Assembly (NCBI GenBank): GCA_026169535.1 | Contig: JAPFCU010000064.1 | Span: 1 to 64,000 of the forward strand | Length of the DNA stretch: 64,000 nucleotides | From: Blautia sp. | Lineage (GTDB): Bacteria; Bacillota; Clostridia; Lachnospirales; Lachnospiraceae | Reading direction: 5' to 3' | Shown here: in pieces, positions 34,743 through 43,471 of the stretch | How the letters are laid out: every line of letters begins with the position of its first letter | Numbering within the stretch: the stretch's first letter is position 1 | Notes under the pieces: generated by a model | The model's database searches: none | The model's input: only the letters and a program-made list of their open reading frames with translations | Told to the model about the DNA's origin: nothing | Made by a program: the position numbers and the translations under genes

Positions 34743-35930
34743 TCAGCAGATTCCGGCGATCTCTTCCAGTGCCTTCAGCGCGGTGTTTATTTCTTCTATA
34801 GTATTTTCCGGACCAAAGGAAAAGCGGATAGTTCCCTGGGGATAAGTTCCCAGAGTTTTGTGCGCAGAAGGTGCGCAGTGAAGTCCTACTCTTGTCATGA
34901 TCCCATAAGTATTATCCAGTTGAAAGGCAGCGTCTGCCATATCGATCTCTGGTGTCAGGACAGAAACTACAGCGCAGCGGACGGCAGTTTCCAGAGTGTC
35001 CGGACAGTCGGCTCTGCCAATGATCCGAAGATGTTTTCCCAGAGGATCCATGGACTGGATTCCTCTGATAAAGTGTTCTGTCAGTTTCATTTCATGACGG
35101 AAATTTTCCTGAGAACACATGAGTCCAGGACAGGAAAGTGCTGCGTGAAGTCCAAGGATTCCAGGAATATTAGGGGTTCCCGGTTCAAAGCGGTCGGGCA
35201 TAAAATCAGGGATTTCTTCCGTGTGGGAAATGCTTCCGGTGCCTCCGCTGATAAGAGGAATCATATCTGAAACCAGAGCTTCCCGGATGAGAAAGCCACC
35301 GATTCCCTGAGGTCCCCGAAAACCCTTGTGACCGGTAAATGCCAGAGCGTCTATGTGGCACACGTCCATATCTATGGGAATAACGCCTGCGGTCTGTGCA
35401 GTATCCAGAATAAAAAGGATTCCATGCTTATGACAGAATTCTCCTATAGCTTTTATGGGCATCAGTGTGCCGCAGACATTGGAACCGTGAAGGCATACAA
35501 GAAGGCGGGTTTCCGGACGGAGCAGAGTTTCCGCCTGTTCCAGAATCATGTTTCCGGCAGAGTCGCAGGGAATCCGGTCGAAGCTTACCCCTGTTTTTTC
35601 AAGCTGTACCAGCGGACGCATCACAGCATTATGTTCCATGGAGCTTACCAGAACATGGTCTCCGGGACGGAGCAGACCTTTCAGAAGAATATTCAGGCTT
35701 GCTGTGACATTGGCGGTAAAAATTGCATTGCGGCTTTTTTCCGGAAAATGAAAAAGCTGTTTCAGCTGTTCTCTTGTGTCAAAAATCTGTTCTTCCACAG
35801 AAAAAGCCGTGTCATAGCTTCCACGATTGATATTGACTGCATCGCCGGACAGATAATGAAAGACCGCGTCCGCCACGCCCGGAGCCTTGGGACAGGAGGT
35901 ACTTGCCTGATCCAGATATATTTTTTTCAT
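34743..35930 (-). CDS. Cysteine desulfurase family protein
   Basis: A 395-residue class V aminotransferase-fold PLP enzyme. The PLP lysine is K202 ([10 protein letters not shown]) and the catalytic cysteine is likely C352 ([10 protein letters not shown]). It takes sulfur (or selenium, from selenocysteine) from the amino acid and holds it as a persulfide or perselenide. The neighbours YedE, TusA-like and DUF3343 point to a sulfur or selenium relay rather than Fe-S assembly, since no iscU or sufU gene is near. AGGAAG lies ahead of the ATG. It is the first gene of a two-gene minus operon with the LysR regulator. Confidence 0.88.
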   Translation of the reverse strand: MKKIYLDQASTSCPKAPGVADAVFHYLSGDAVNINRGSYDTAFSVEEQIFDTREQLKQLFHFPEKSRNAIFTANVTASLNILLKGLLRPGDHVLVSSMEHNAVMRPLVQLEKTGVSFDRIPCDSAGNMILEQAETLLRPETRLLVCLHGSNVCGTLMPIKAIGEFCHKHGILFILDTAQTAGVIPIDMDVCHIDALAFTGHKGFRGPQGIGGFLIREALVSDMIPLISGGTGSISHTEEIPDFMPDRFEPGTPNIPGILGLHAALSCPGLMCSQENFRHEMKLTEHFIRGIQSMDPLGKHLRIIGRADCPDTLETAVRCAVVSVLTPEIDMADAAFQLDNTYGIMTRVGLHCAPSAHKTLGTYPQGTIRFSFGPENTIEEINTALKALEEIAGIC

Positions 35931-36028
35931 GATGATCTTCTTCCTTTTCTCATTTTGTATTATGTAGTTACTATAGCATTATTTATTGAAAAAATCTATA
36001 AATAACATAAAAAAACAACTATAATCAA

Positions 36029-36058
36029 TTGGTAAAAAATAATAAAAAATGGTATGAT
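36029..36058 (+). promoter_or_regulatory. Predicted promoter of yedE
   Basis: -35 TTGGTA (36029-36034) and -10 TATGAT (36053-36058), 18 bp apart. The region before it is A/T-rich with T-N11-A pairs of the kind LysR proteins bind, fitting control by the divergent LysR gene. Confidence 0.45.
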
Positions 36059-36135
36059 TCTGATGTACAAATATGCGTTTACCACAAAAAATACTGCTGA
36101 AACAAAAACGCATAGGGAAAAGGAGGAAATAACAA

Positions 36136-37209
36136 ATGAAAAATGAGAAAAAAGCCATTGTAGCAGCAGGGCTTGTGATCGGTGTGATTTCAGCTTTGCT
36201 GGTATTTTTTGGCAATCCGGTAAATATGGGATTCTGTATCGCATGTTTCCTGAGAGATACGGCAGGTGCTCTGGGATTCCATTCAGCGCCGGTGGTACAA
36301 TACATACGTCCGGAAATCATCGGGCTGGTGCTTGGCGCCTGTATTATGGCAATGGTGTCCGGAGAATTTAAGGCAAGAGGCGGTTCTGCGCCTGTGACAA
36401 GGTTCATCCTTGCTGTGTTTGCCATGATCGGCTGCCTGATGTTCCTGGGCTGTCCTTTCCGTATGATCCTGAGACTGGCAGGCGGAGACGGAAATGCGAT
36501 CTTTGGTTTTGTGGGATTTGCCCTTGGTATTTTTGCAGGTGTATTTTTCCTGAAAAGAGGATATACTTTGAAGCGCTCTTATAAAATGCCGGCGTTGGAG
36601 GGACAGCTCTTTCCGGTACTTCAGATCGTATTTTTGATCCTTCTGGTCGCAGCGCCTGCATTTATTCATTTTTCCACAGAAGGTCCGGGATCTCTTCATG
36701 CCTCTGTCTGGATCGCCCTGGCAGCCGGTCTGATCGTAGGTGGTCTTGCACAGAAAACACGTCTCTGTATGGTAGGCGGTATCCGTGATGCGGTTCTTTT
36801 CCGTGAATGGAAGCTTCTGATGGGGTTTGTGGCAATTTTTGCCAGTGCCCTGGCAATGAATCTGATTCTGGGCGCAGTGACAGGAACACCGTTCTTTAAT
36901 CCGGGATTTGCAGGACAGCCGGTAGCGCATACAGATGGTCTGTGGAATGCACTTGGTATGTTCCTTGCAGGTTTTGGCTGCGTACTTCTTGGAGGCTGTC
37001 CTCTTCGCCAGCTGGTACTTTCCGGCGAGGGAAACACAGATTCCGCAGTAACTGTCATCGGACTGATGGTTGGAGCGGCTGTTGCTCATAACTTTGGGCT
37101 TGCATCCTCCGGAGAAGGTCCTACATCCAATGGAAAGATCGCTGTTATCATTGGTATTGTAGTGGTAACTGTGATCGCATTTATGAATTCCAGAAAAAAA
37201 TCAGACTGA
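36136..37209 (+). CDS. yedE: YedE-type selenium/sulfur transport membrane protein
   Basis: A 357-residue membrane protein of the YeeE/YedE family with about ten hydrophobic segments in two related halves. Conserved cysteine motifs are seen in each half: [17 protein letters not shown] and [12 protein letters not shown], then [16 protein letters not shown] and [13 protein letters not shown]. Family members move thiosulfate or related sulfur, and this form is tied to selenium metabolism by its neighbours. AGGAGG lies eight bases before the start. It leads a plus-strand operon with the TusA-like and DUF3343 genes. Confidence 0.88.
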   Translation: MKNEKKAIVAAGLVIGVISALLVFFGNPVNMGFCIACFLRDTAGALGFHSAPVVQYIRPEIIGLVLGACIMAMVSGEFKARGGSAPVTRFILAVFAMIGCLMFLGCPFRMILRLAGGDGNAIFGFVGFALGIFAGVFFLKRGYTLKRSYKMPALEGQLFPVLQIVFLILLVAAPAFIHFSTEGPGSLHASVWIALAAGLIVGGLAQKTRLCMVGGIRDAVLFREWKLLMGFVAIFASALAMNLILGAVTGTPFFNPGFAGQPVAHTDGLWNALGMFLAGFGCVLLGGCPLRQLVLSGEGNTDSAVTVIGLMVGAAVAHNFGLASSGEGPTSNGKIAVIIGIVVVTVIAFMNSRKKSD

Positions 37210-37240
37210 TAAAATAATTTTTGAGAAAAGGAGAATTGGT

Positions 37241-37447
37241 ATGAAACAGGTAGATGCAAGGGGATTATCCTGTCCGGAACCGGTGATTATGACAAAAAAT
37301 GCGTTGGCTTCCCAAGAGGCTGCATATGAGGTTCTGGTAGATAACGTAACTGCAAAGGAAAATGTTACAAGATTTGCATCCCACCAGGGCTATCAGGTAC
37401 AGGTGGAAGAGCAGGGTGAGGATTTCCTGCTTCGTATTACAAAATGA
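37241..37447 (+). CDS. TusA/YedF-like sulfurtransferase
   Basis: A 68-residue SirA/TusA-family protein with the CPxP motif ([12 protein letters not shown]), whose Cys carries sulfur or selenium as a persulfide/perselenide. Full YedF has an additional C-terminal DsrE-like domain, which is absent here; the following small gene may take a related role. AAGGAG is in place. It lies 31 bp after yedE, and its stop overlaps the next start as ATGA (37444-37447). Confidence 0.88.
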   Translation: MKQVDARGLSCPEPVIMTKNALASQEAAYEVLVDNVTAKENVTRFASHQGYQVQVEEQGEDFLLRITK

Positions 37448-37695
37448 CAGAATATATCGCTACTTTTTATTCCCATTACGGCGCAGTATGTTTTAAGAAA
37501 AATTGTGAAAAACTGGGAATCGGCACAAAAATCATGCCGGTTCCCAGAAATTTAAGTTCCTCCTGCGGAACCTGTGTCCGGTTCTGGATGGAACAGAAGC
37601 TTTCGGAGGTTTCTCTGGAGCTGAACGAGGAACTGGAGCAGATTGTTCAGGTGGATGGCGGCTCTTATCTGGAGATTTATCGTTCGGAGGAGTGA
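37444..37695 (+). CDS. DUF3343 protein, putative Se/S carrier
   Basis: An 83-residue DUF3343 protein, with AGTAT-type start context replaced by translational coupling to the TusA-like gene (ATGA overlap, no clear ribosome binding site). The pattern [18 protein letters not shown] and the pair CGTC ([11 protein letters not shown]) supply candidate carrier cysteines. The family is often annotated as a Se/S carrier because of this gene neighbourhood; no biochemistry is shown by sequence. Its 3' end overlaps the convergent permease gene by 19 bp. Confidence 0.82.
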   Translation: MTEYIATFYSHYGAVCFKKNCEKLGIGTKIMPVPRNLSSSCGTCVRFWMEQKLSEVSLELNEELEQIVQVDGGSYLEIYRSEE

Positions 37696-39824
37696 AGATC
37701 CAGCTGTTTCATCAACCCATAAAGGGTTCGACGGTACACAGAATAGAACACAATGGCAATGACGGCGATCACTTCCAGACACACCAGAAAACCGGCAATC
37801 TCCGACTGTGTGTAGCGGTTATCATTGGCATAAAGCATCATTCCATAGAGAAGCACCATGCAGCTCATTCCCACGGCAGTTGGAATCTGAAAGACCGGTC
37901 CGGCCTGTCGGCGAAGTTCCCGGCAAAGATAACCGGGAGATGCGCCCAGACGCTTCAGATCGTAAAATACATAGGCATTATTCAGAGCAAGGGTCTGACA
38001 GCGGGTATAGGAAATGACAAGAGCCGCAGCAAAGCACACGATTCCGATAAAAAGGAAGGTCATCATAAAGACAGAAAAGGTGTTCAGCTGTTCGGTGCTG
38101 TCAAGAACCCGGAACTGGGGCATGTAATTCCAGAACATCCGGAAATCTGCACTGTCCAGCTGTGAGCGGTCCAGGTGTTCATCGACATCTCTGTAGCTGG
38201 CTCCGAAATAGTCGTTTGTATAGCCTTCTGTCATGAGGTATTCTACAGGATCATAGAGGCCTGTGGAAAGGCTGTCGTCATCAAAGGAGGCTACAATCTT
38301 TTCATAAAAAGCCCGGGCAAAGGGATAGCTGTCTTTTCCCTCAGAATTAAAAAACTCCATGGTTCCCCGCCACTGGGGAGTAAGTCCCTGAGAGATTTTC
38401 CGGAAATCATTGTCGTCCAGAATGCCGGTATAGAGAGCTCCCAGCTGTTCAAAATGGACAAAGCCTTTAAAGGAAACGGGAAGAACTTTTCTTGTGGTCA
38501 TATTGGTAAAGCGGGTGGAATTGTCTACTATGCGGTAGGAGGTTTCTTCTCTGTTTGTTACAGCATAATATTCTCCCGGCTCAACAGAAAGGTTTTGGCC
38601 TGAGATTTTGTTGAAATCGCTTTCAGAAAGAAAATGGCCTTCTGAGGCGATTTCATAGTATTTCCATGAAAAGCTGCCGTCGTCATTGTCAATCATCATA
38701 TTAGAGTCAACGGCCAGACTGAGGTAAGGGCATTCTTTCCAGTCTGTGATCTGAACTTTATGTTCCCGGGCAAGATCCTGGATTTCTTCCTCAGAAGGAA
38801 GCTGCTGGTCTGAAGGCCAGAACCAGGAATAATCGTACTCTCTCTGTTCAATAGTCATGGAAGTGCCTGTGCCAAGCATAGGCAGATAAAAAATACCGAA
38901 GCAGCCTCCTGCGATCAGAACGGTAGTAACAAGCAGGCTGTTTACCGTCTGTTTTCCCTGGAATTTCATCATGCTTCTTGCAACGATGTTTTTCCAGGGA
39001 TTTTTGCGCCTGAAATGCCATCCGTTGACAACCGTGTGGAGCATGACCATATAAAGACCTGCAAATACAGGAGAATAGCAAAGAACCTTAAGCAGGGCTG
39101 AAGGAAAGCGATGGGTAAGATCACGATAAAACGTAGGAAAGTTGTATCCCAGCATTGCGCCGCCGATCAAAAGGATAATACCCACAGGACCGCACCACAG
39201 CCCAAGCTCTCTTACCGGTTCATTCTGGTGTTCTTCCTGTATCACATCCAGAATATCTGTTTTTCTGAGATAAACAAAGGCCAGCAGGCAGGCGCAGAAA
39301 AGAACCAGAAGGGCGAAGCCTGCCGGTATCCAGAGACAGCGGAAATCAAGGCTCAGGATCATGTACTGGTTATCCACGATAAAAAAACGGAACAGCTTCC
39401 ACAGGAGCATAATAAAGGGAAAGCCTGCAAGGATTCCCAGAAAGGCGGAGCTGCCGCTTAAAAGGATCACCTCGCGGAAAAGTCCGGGGGCAAGGATTTT
39501 TCTTGATGCGCCAAGAGCCATAAGGATTCCCAGCTGCCGTGATTTTTTGCGGAAAAACAGGCTGGCGGCATAGACGGTGAAAACCGTACAGCCAAAAAGC
39601 GTCATAATAAAGATCATATAAAGCTGCCTCAGGCTGTCCCCTCCTTCCGGGAAAATGTTCAGGACTGTAGGAGAAAACATCAGGGCGGAGTAGGCGGTCA
39701 TCAGCATCAGGGATACAAAGTTACAGAACAGATACAGCCGTGACTGTTTCCAGTCAGCTCTTTGCAGCCGGCTTTCCAGCTCTTTTATGTTTTTTATGGA
39801 TTGTCTTCTTTTCTTTTTATTCAT
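37677..39824 (-). CDS. BceB-type ABC transporter permease (FtsX-like)
   Basis: A 715-residue permease with the layout of peptide-antibiotic exporters/detoxifiers: about ten membrane segments and one large extracellular domain (about residues 320-580) between the seventh and eighth. FtsX-type signatures flank it (KKSRQLGILMALGASRK near residue 95; YDLKRLGASPGYLCREL near 635). Its ATG overlaps the stop of the ATPase gene as ATGA (39824-39821), showing coupling. The partner two-component system is divergent. Such transporters give resistance to bacitracin-like or lantibiotic peptides, but the substrate here is not known. Confidence 0.87.
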   Translation of the reverse strand: MNKKKRRQSIKNIKELESRLQRADWKQSRLYLFCNFVSLMLMTAYSALMFSPTVLNIFPEGGDSLRQLYMIFIMTLFGCTVFTVYAASLFFRKKSRQLGILMALGASRKILAPGLFREVILLSGSSAFLGILAGFPFIMLLWKLFRFFIVDNQYMILSLDFRCLWIPAGFALLVLFCACLLAFVYLRKTDILDVIQEEHQNEPVRELGLWCGPVGIILLIGGAMLGYNFPTFYRDLTHRFPSALLKVLCYSPVFAGLYMVMLHTVVNGWHFRRKNPWKNIVARSMMKFQGKQTVNSLLVTTVLIAGGCFGIFYLPMLGTGTSMTIEQREYDYSWFWPSDQQLPSEEEIQDLAREHKVQITDWKECPYLSLAVDSNMMIDNDDGSFSWKYYEIASEGHFLSESDFNKISGQNLSVEPGEYYAVTNREETSYRIVDNSTRFTNMTTRKVLPVSFKGFVHFEQLGALYTGILDDNDFRKISQGLTPQWRGTMEFFNSEGKDSYPFARAFYEKIVASFDDDSLSTGLYDPVEYLMTEGYTNDYFGASYRDVDEHLDRSQLDSADFRMFWNYMPQFRVLDSTEQLNTFSVFMMTFLFIGIVCFAAALVISYTRCQTLALNNAYVFYDLKRLGASPGYLCRELRRQAGPVFQIPTAVGMSCMVLLYGMMLYANDNRYTQSEIAGFLVCLEVIAVIAIVFYSVYRRTLYGLMKQLDLHSSER

Positions 39825-40570
39825 TCGGCATCACCACTCATTTCTTTGATCGCATTTAACAGGGTGTCATGAAAAGCGCTTCTTGTCTGGATGTTCTTTT
39901 CCAGCTGACGATAAACCATTCCGTCTTTTAAAAGAATTACCCGGTCGCAGAAAGAGGCGGAAAAACTGTCGTGAGTTACCATAAAGATGGTGGCATCCAG
40001 ATTATTTCTGGCATTTTCAAAGGACTCGATGACGATACGGCTGGAACGGCTGTCCAGATTTCCGGTAGGCTCATCTGCAAGGATCATCAGAGGCCGGTTG
40101 ATCAGGCTTCTGGCAACAGCTGTTCTCTGTCTTTCGCCGCCGGAGATCTCCGCGGGATATTTACTGCGGATATGACTGATGCCAAACAGCTCCATCAGCT
40201 GATCTGCGTAGCGTTCCCCGTCTTTGTCCACATTGGAACGGATGATCCTGGGAATCAGGATGTTTTCCCGGACGGTAAGTCCGTCCAGAAGCATAAAATC
40301 CTGAAATACGAAGCCGAGCTTTTCGTTGCGGACGATGGCAAGCTGCTCCGGGGTCATGGAGCTGAGTTCCTGACCGCCCAGAGTGATTTTTCCTTTCTCA
40401 AAAGGGATATAGCAGGAAATACAGTTGAGAAGTGTGGATTTACCGGAACCGGAAGGCCCCATGACAGCCACAAATTCCCCCTTTGCAATGGAAAAGCTGA
40501 TTCCTTTCAGAACGGGATAGGTCTGTTTTCCTGTTGTATAGGATTTTTCAAGATTTTTTACAGATAACAT
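39821..40570 (-). CDS. BceA-type ABC transporter ATPase
   Basis: A 249-residue ATPase: Walker A GPSGSGKST at about 39-47, signature SGGERQRTA, Walker B LMILADEPTGNLD and the H-loop VTHD. Of the MacB/LolD/BceA class, which pairs with FtsX-like permeases. GGGGG precedes the ATG. It is first of a two-gene minus operon, facing a LytTR/GHKL regulator pair across a 251-base spacer that contains repeated operator-like sites. Confidence 0.92.
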   Translation of the reverse strand: MLSVKNLEKSYTTGKQTYPVLKGISFSIAKGEFVAVMGPSGSGKSTLLNCISCYIPFEKGKITLGGQELSSMTPEQLAIVRNEKLGFVFQDFMLLDGLTVRENILIPRIIRSNVDKDGERYADQLMELFGISHIRSKYPAEISGGERQRTAVARSLINRPLMILADEPTGNLDSRSSRIVIESFENARNNLDATIFMVTHDSFSASFCDRVILLKDGMVYRQLEKNIQTRSAFHDTLLNAIKEMSGDAE

Positions 40571-40657
40571 AAAATTCCCCCTTATAAATTATGGATATAC
40601 ATTTTTTTGCTCTTGCATATTCAGGATAGCACAGAAAAAAGAAAGAAAAATCAGAGG

Positions 40658-40740
40658 TGTAAAGAATGGCGGACGGTGTGTAAAGTTTGGAAAAATCCGG
40701 TGGGAAATGTAAAGATCGGAAGGATTTTTGTAAAGTTTGG
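40658..40740 (+). promoter_or_regulatory. Four direct repeats, probable LytTR operator
   Basis: Consensus TGTAAAGnnTGG at 40658, 40679, 40708 and 40729 (the third reads TGTAAAGATCGG). Members of each pair begin 21 bp apart, two helical turns, with 29 bp between pairs. LytTR proteins bind direct repeats with this spacing. The last repeat ends 24 bp before TATAAT at 40765. Confidence 0.75.
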
Positions 40741-40764
40741 AGTGAACGGAAAGAAGAAGTGCGT

Positions 40765-40770
40765 TATAAT
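40765..40770 (+). promoter_or_regulatory. -10 element of the LytTR system promoter
   Basis: Perfect TATAAT with no recognisable -35 at the right distance (40742-40747 is GTGAAC). This is typical of an activator-dependent promoter and fits activation from the upstream repeats. Confidence 0.6.
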
Positions 40771-40821
40771 AAAGAAACAGGAATCTGCAGAACAGAAACA
40801 GAATCATGGAGGGAGAAATGT

Positions 40822-41535
40822 ATGCTGAGGATCGCATTGTGTGACGACGAGCAGGAAGCCAGGGACAGCCTGCGGTTTCAGTTGGAAAAATCTATATATG
40901 AGGGAGACGAGGAGATCGTCTATGAATTTACGTCCGGAGAAACTGCTCTCCGGTGGTTGAAAAAACATCCCGGTGAGATAGATCTTCTTTTTCTGGATGT
41001 GGAAATGAAGGATATTAATGGGATGAAAACCGCAGAAGAGATCCGGAAATTTGACAAAGAGCTTCTGATCGTTTTTGTTACCGGATACTCGGAATATGTG
41101 TTTGACGGGTACCGTACGGGAGCTTTGGATTATGTGCTGAAGCCGGCAGAGGAAGAACAGATCCGGCATATACTGAGCCGTGCCAGAGAACATTTTTTTC
41201 TGAAAAAAGAAAAGAACTTTGTGTTTCAGAATCAGGACGGGACTTTTCGGATGCCTCTGGATAAGATTCTGTATTTTTACAGCGACAGGCGGCAGGTCGG
41301 CGTGGTGACGGAGAATGAAGAATACTTTTTTTACGGGAAACTTTCGGAAGTGGAAGAGAAAACAGACAGTCGTTTTGTAAGGATCCATCAGCGATATCTG
41401 GTAAATGGAGACCGGGTGGATCATATCGGTCACGATCAGGTGGAGATCTGCGGAAAAGAACTTCCCATCAGCAGAGGGATGAAGGATGCGGCTGTGGCAA
41501 AACTGGCAGAATGTATATTGAAAGGAATCGGGTGA
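40822..41535 (+). CDS. LytTR-family response regulator
   Basis: A 237-residue regulator: receiver at residues 1-~120 with acidic pair D8-D9 and phospho-acceptor D59 (LLFLDVEMKD), then a LytTR DNA-binding domain (about 140-237; FVRIHQRYLVNGDRVDHI). The start at 40822 follows GGAGG; an upstream in-frame ATG at 40687 would add 45 basic residues coded within the operator repeats and is rejected. Next to a GHKL kinase gene and divergent from a BceAB-type transporter, so it probably controls that transporter and itself. Confidence 0.9.
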   Translation: MLRIALCDDEQEARDSLRFQLEKSIYEGDEEIVYEFTSGETALRWLKKHPGEIDLLFLDVEMKDINGMKTAEEIRKFDKELLIVFVTGYSEYVFDGYRTGALDYVLKPAEEEQIRHILSRAREHFFLKKEKNFVFQNQDGTFRMPLDKILYFYSDRRQVGVVTENEEYFFYGKLSEVEEKTDSRFVRIHQRYLVNGDRVDHIGHDQVEICGKELPISRGMKDAAVAKLAECILKGIG

Positions 41536-41539
41536 CGCC

Positions 41540-42799
41540 ATGAAAGAGAGTGCAAAGCTTATACTGAGTGTTTTATGGCTTTCACTTATGGGGATGCTGC
41601 TTCTTTTTTCTGTTGGAAGACTGGTCAGGCTGCGCCCGCAGAAGCTGAGAAGGCTGTTCCTTTTGTTTTCCTGCGGTCTTATGGGCGGAATGGTGATCTT
41701 TATATCCGACTGGCATAATATTGTTCCTACCTTTTTGATTTTCCTTACGGCTGTGTGGACAGGCTGTGAGGGAAGCCGTATCAAAAGGCTTACCGTGGGG
41801 CTTATGGTGGCAAGCACAGTGTTTTCTTTTAATGCGCTGGTGGATAACGGCACGGTGTTTGGAGGCTTCATGGTAATTCTTATAAAGCTGTGTTTCTGTC
41901 TGGGATTTTGTGTGGTGATCTGGAAATATGGACCGGAACGGAATTTTGAGCTTTCTCCGGCTATGTGGAAGCTTCTGTTTCTTCTGACCCTTCCTCCGGT
42001 GGGAATCGTGTTCAGCCTGATCCTTCTCAGCAATCCAAATATATATGAGCTGTCGGTACAGTATCTGATCCTTCTTCTTTTGTCCCTTTTTGCTTTTGCG
42101 GGTCTGCTCTGGACTATGGTGGTGCTGGCAAAACAGCAGAAGCTGGAAGCAGAAGCGGTAATGGCGGCTCAGAATGCCCGTTATTACGAAGCTATGGAAC
42201 AGCAGCATTTTGAGATACGGAGACTGAAGCATGATATGGCAAACCACCTTCAGACTGCGCTGGCGCTTCCGGAGGATCAGAAAAAAGCGTATCTCCGGGA
42301 GCTTCTGGAAAGTACAGAGAACACCCGGACCTTAAAATACTGCGGAGACAATACGGTAAATATCATCCTCAGTGCAAAAGAAGCGTCGATGAAGCAGAAG
42401 GGAATAGATTTTCATGTACTGGCAGACATTCCGGATCCGCTTCCTATGGAAAAACCAGATATCTGCGCCGTTTTTGGCAATGCCCTTGATAATGCCATGG
42501 AAGCAGTGGAAGGACTGCCGGCAGAAAAACGCAGAATTTCTCTGGAAGCAAGGATGGGAAAGGGACTTTTGGCAGTCAGCATCCGAAATCCGGGGAAGCT
42601 TTCTGAGAGCAGAGACGGGGAAGAGATAAAAAGGGAGATCCCTGTGACTACGAAAACGGACAGATCTGCCCATGGATTTGGTCTTCCAAGTATCCGGGCG
42701 GCTCTTGACAGATACAGCGGTACTATGGAACTTCGACAGTCGGGAGAGGAAGTGTGTTTGTTTCTTTACTGTCACCTTCAGAAAGAAAAGGGCTCTTGA
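41540..42799 (+). CDS. GHKL sensor histidine kinase (AgrC-like)
   Basis: A 419-residue kinase with six or seven membrane segments in the first ~200 residues, then the phospho-His region (RRLKHDMANHLQTAL, His in LKHDMANH) and a GHKL-type ATPase domain (FGNALDNAMEAVEG; HGFGLPSIRAALDRYSG). It should phosphorylate the LytTR regulator encoded four bases upstream. The sensor half resembles peptide-sensing AgrC/ComD kinases, which suggests a peptide or envelope signal. No propeptide gene was found nearby. Confidence 0.87.
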   Translation: MKESAKLILSVLWLSLMGMLLLFSVGRLVRLRPQKLRRLFLLFSCGLMGGMVIFISDWHNIVPTFLIFLTAVWTGCEGSRIKRLTVGLMVASTVFSFNALVDNGTVFGGFMVILIKLCFCLGFCVVIWKYGPERNFELSPAMWKLLFLLTLPPVGIVFSLILLSNPNIYELSVQYLILLLLSLFAFAGLLWTMVVLAKQQKLEAEAVMAAQNARYYEAMEQQHFEIRRLKHDMANHLQTALALPEDQKKAYLRELLESTENTRTLKYCGDNTVNIILSAKEASMKQKGIDFHVLADIPDPLPMEKPDICAVFGNALDNAMEAVEGLPAEKRRISLEARMGKGLLAVSIRNPGKLSESRDGEEIKREIPVTTKTDRSAHGFGLPSIRAALDRYSGTMELRQSGEEVCLFLYCHLQKEKGS

Positions 42800-42874
42800 G
42801 TTTACGGGGATCATCCTGTATACTTGGTTTTACCGAAATTCGTTATATTCCATATTTATAAGGAGAAATCAGAA

Positions 42875-43375
42875 ATGGGTGAAAAGCTTACAAAACGTGA
42901 TGTGGAAAAAATAGAGCAGGAGATCGAACACCGTAAGCTGGTAGTACGAAAAGAGGCTATCGAAGCGGTGAAGGAGGCAAGAGCCCAGGGGGATCTCAGC
43001 GAAAACTTTGAATATTATGCGGCAAAACGCCATAAGAACCAGAACGAAAGCCGTATCCGTTACCTGGAAAGGATGCTGAAAACAGCAGATATTGTTACCG
43101 ATCTATCCAGAGAAGATGAAGTAGGAATGGATGATATCGTGGAAGTAGAGTTCGAAGAGGACGGAGAAATCGAGAAATACAAGCTGGTGACATCTATCAG
43201 GGGAAATTCCATGGAAAACAGGATCAGTATAGAATCTCCGCTGGGAAAAGCACTGAAAGGCCACAAGGCCGGAGATCGGGTAAAGGTACAGGTCAGTGAG
43301 GATATCAGCTATTACCTGATTATCCGTTCTATAGATAAGACGGGAGATGAGGGAGAGGATATCCGAGGATTTTAA
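42875..43375 (+). CDS. greA: GreA/GreB family transcription elongation factor
   Basis: A 166-residue GreA-type factor that rescues backtracked RNA polymerase by stimulating transcript cleavage. The N-terminal coiled coil holds the signature ARAQGDLSENFEYYAAK with the acidic tip residues, and the C-terminal FKBP-like domain ends in SYYLIIRSIDK. Start 42875 follows AAGGAG; an earlier in-frame start at 42824 would add 17 hydrophobic residues without a site. It stands alone between the kinase gene and the phosphate cotransporter. Possibly a second Gre paralogue, which cannot be judged from this window. Confidence 0.85.
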   Translation: MGEKLTKRDVEKIEQEIEHRKLVVRKEAIEAVKEARAQGDLSENFEYYAAKRHKNQNESRIRYLERMLKTADIVTDLSREDEVGMDDIVEVEFEEDGEIEKYKLVTSIRGNSMENRISIESPLGKALKGHKAGDRVKVQVSEDISYYLIIRSIDKTGDEGEDIRGF

Positions 43376-43382
43376 TAAAAAT

Positions 43383-43421
43383 TTTACATAGATTTTACAT
43401 TGCACTGGGGATAATTTTACA
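43383..43421 (+). promoter_or_regulatory. Pho-box-like repeats upstream of the phosphate cotransporter
   Basis: TTTACA at 43383, 43394 and 43416: spacing of 11 and 22 bp, in phase with the helix, with the position at 43405 degenerate. PhoP/PhoB-type regulators bind such repeats about 11 bp apart. A -10 candidate TATATT lies at 43442-43447, with the last repeat covering its -35 position. Confidence 0.65.
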
Positions 43422-43471
43422 AAGCTTTCCTAAAATGAGAGTATATTAAATATTCGCAAAGGAGAAACACC

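Noticed and set aside
40687-40821. N-terminal 45-residue extension of the LytTR regulator
   Set aside because: It would be coded by the operator repeats and the -10 element; GGAGG sits before the ATG at 40822, where the receiver domain begins.
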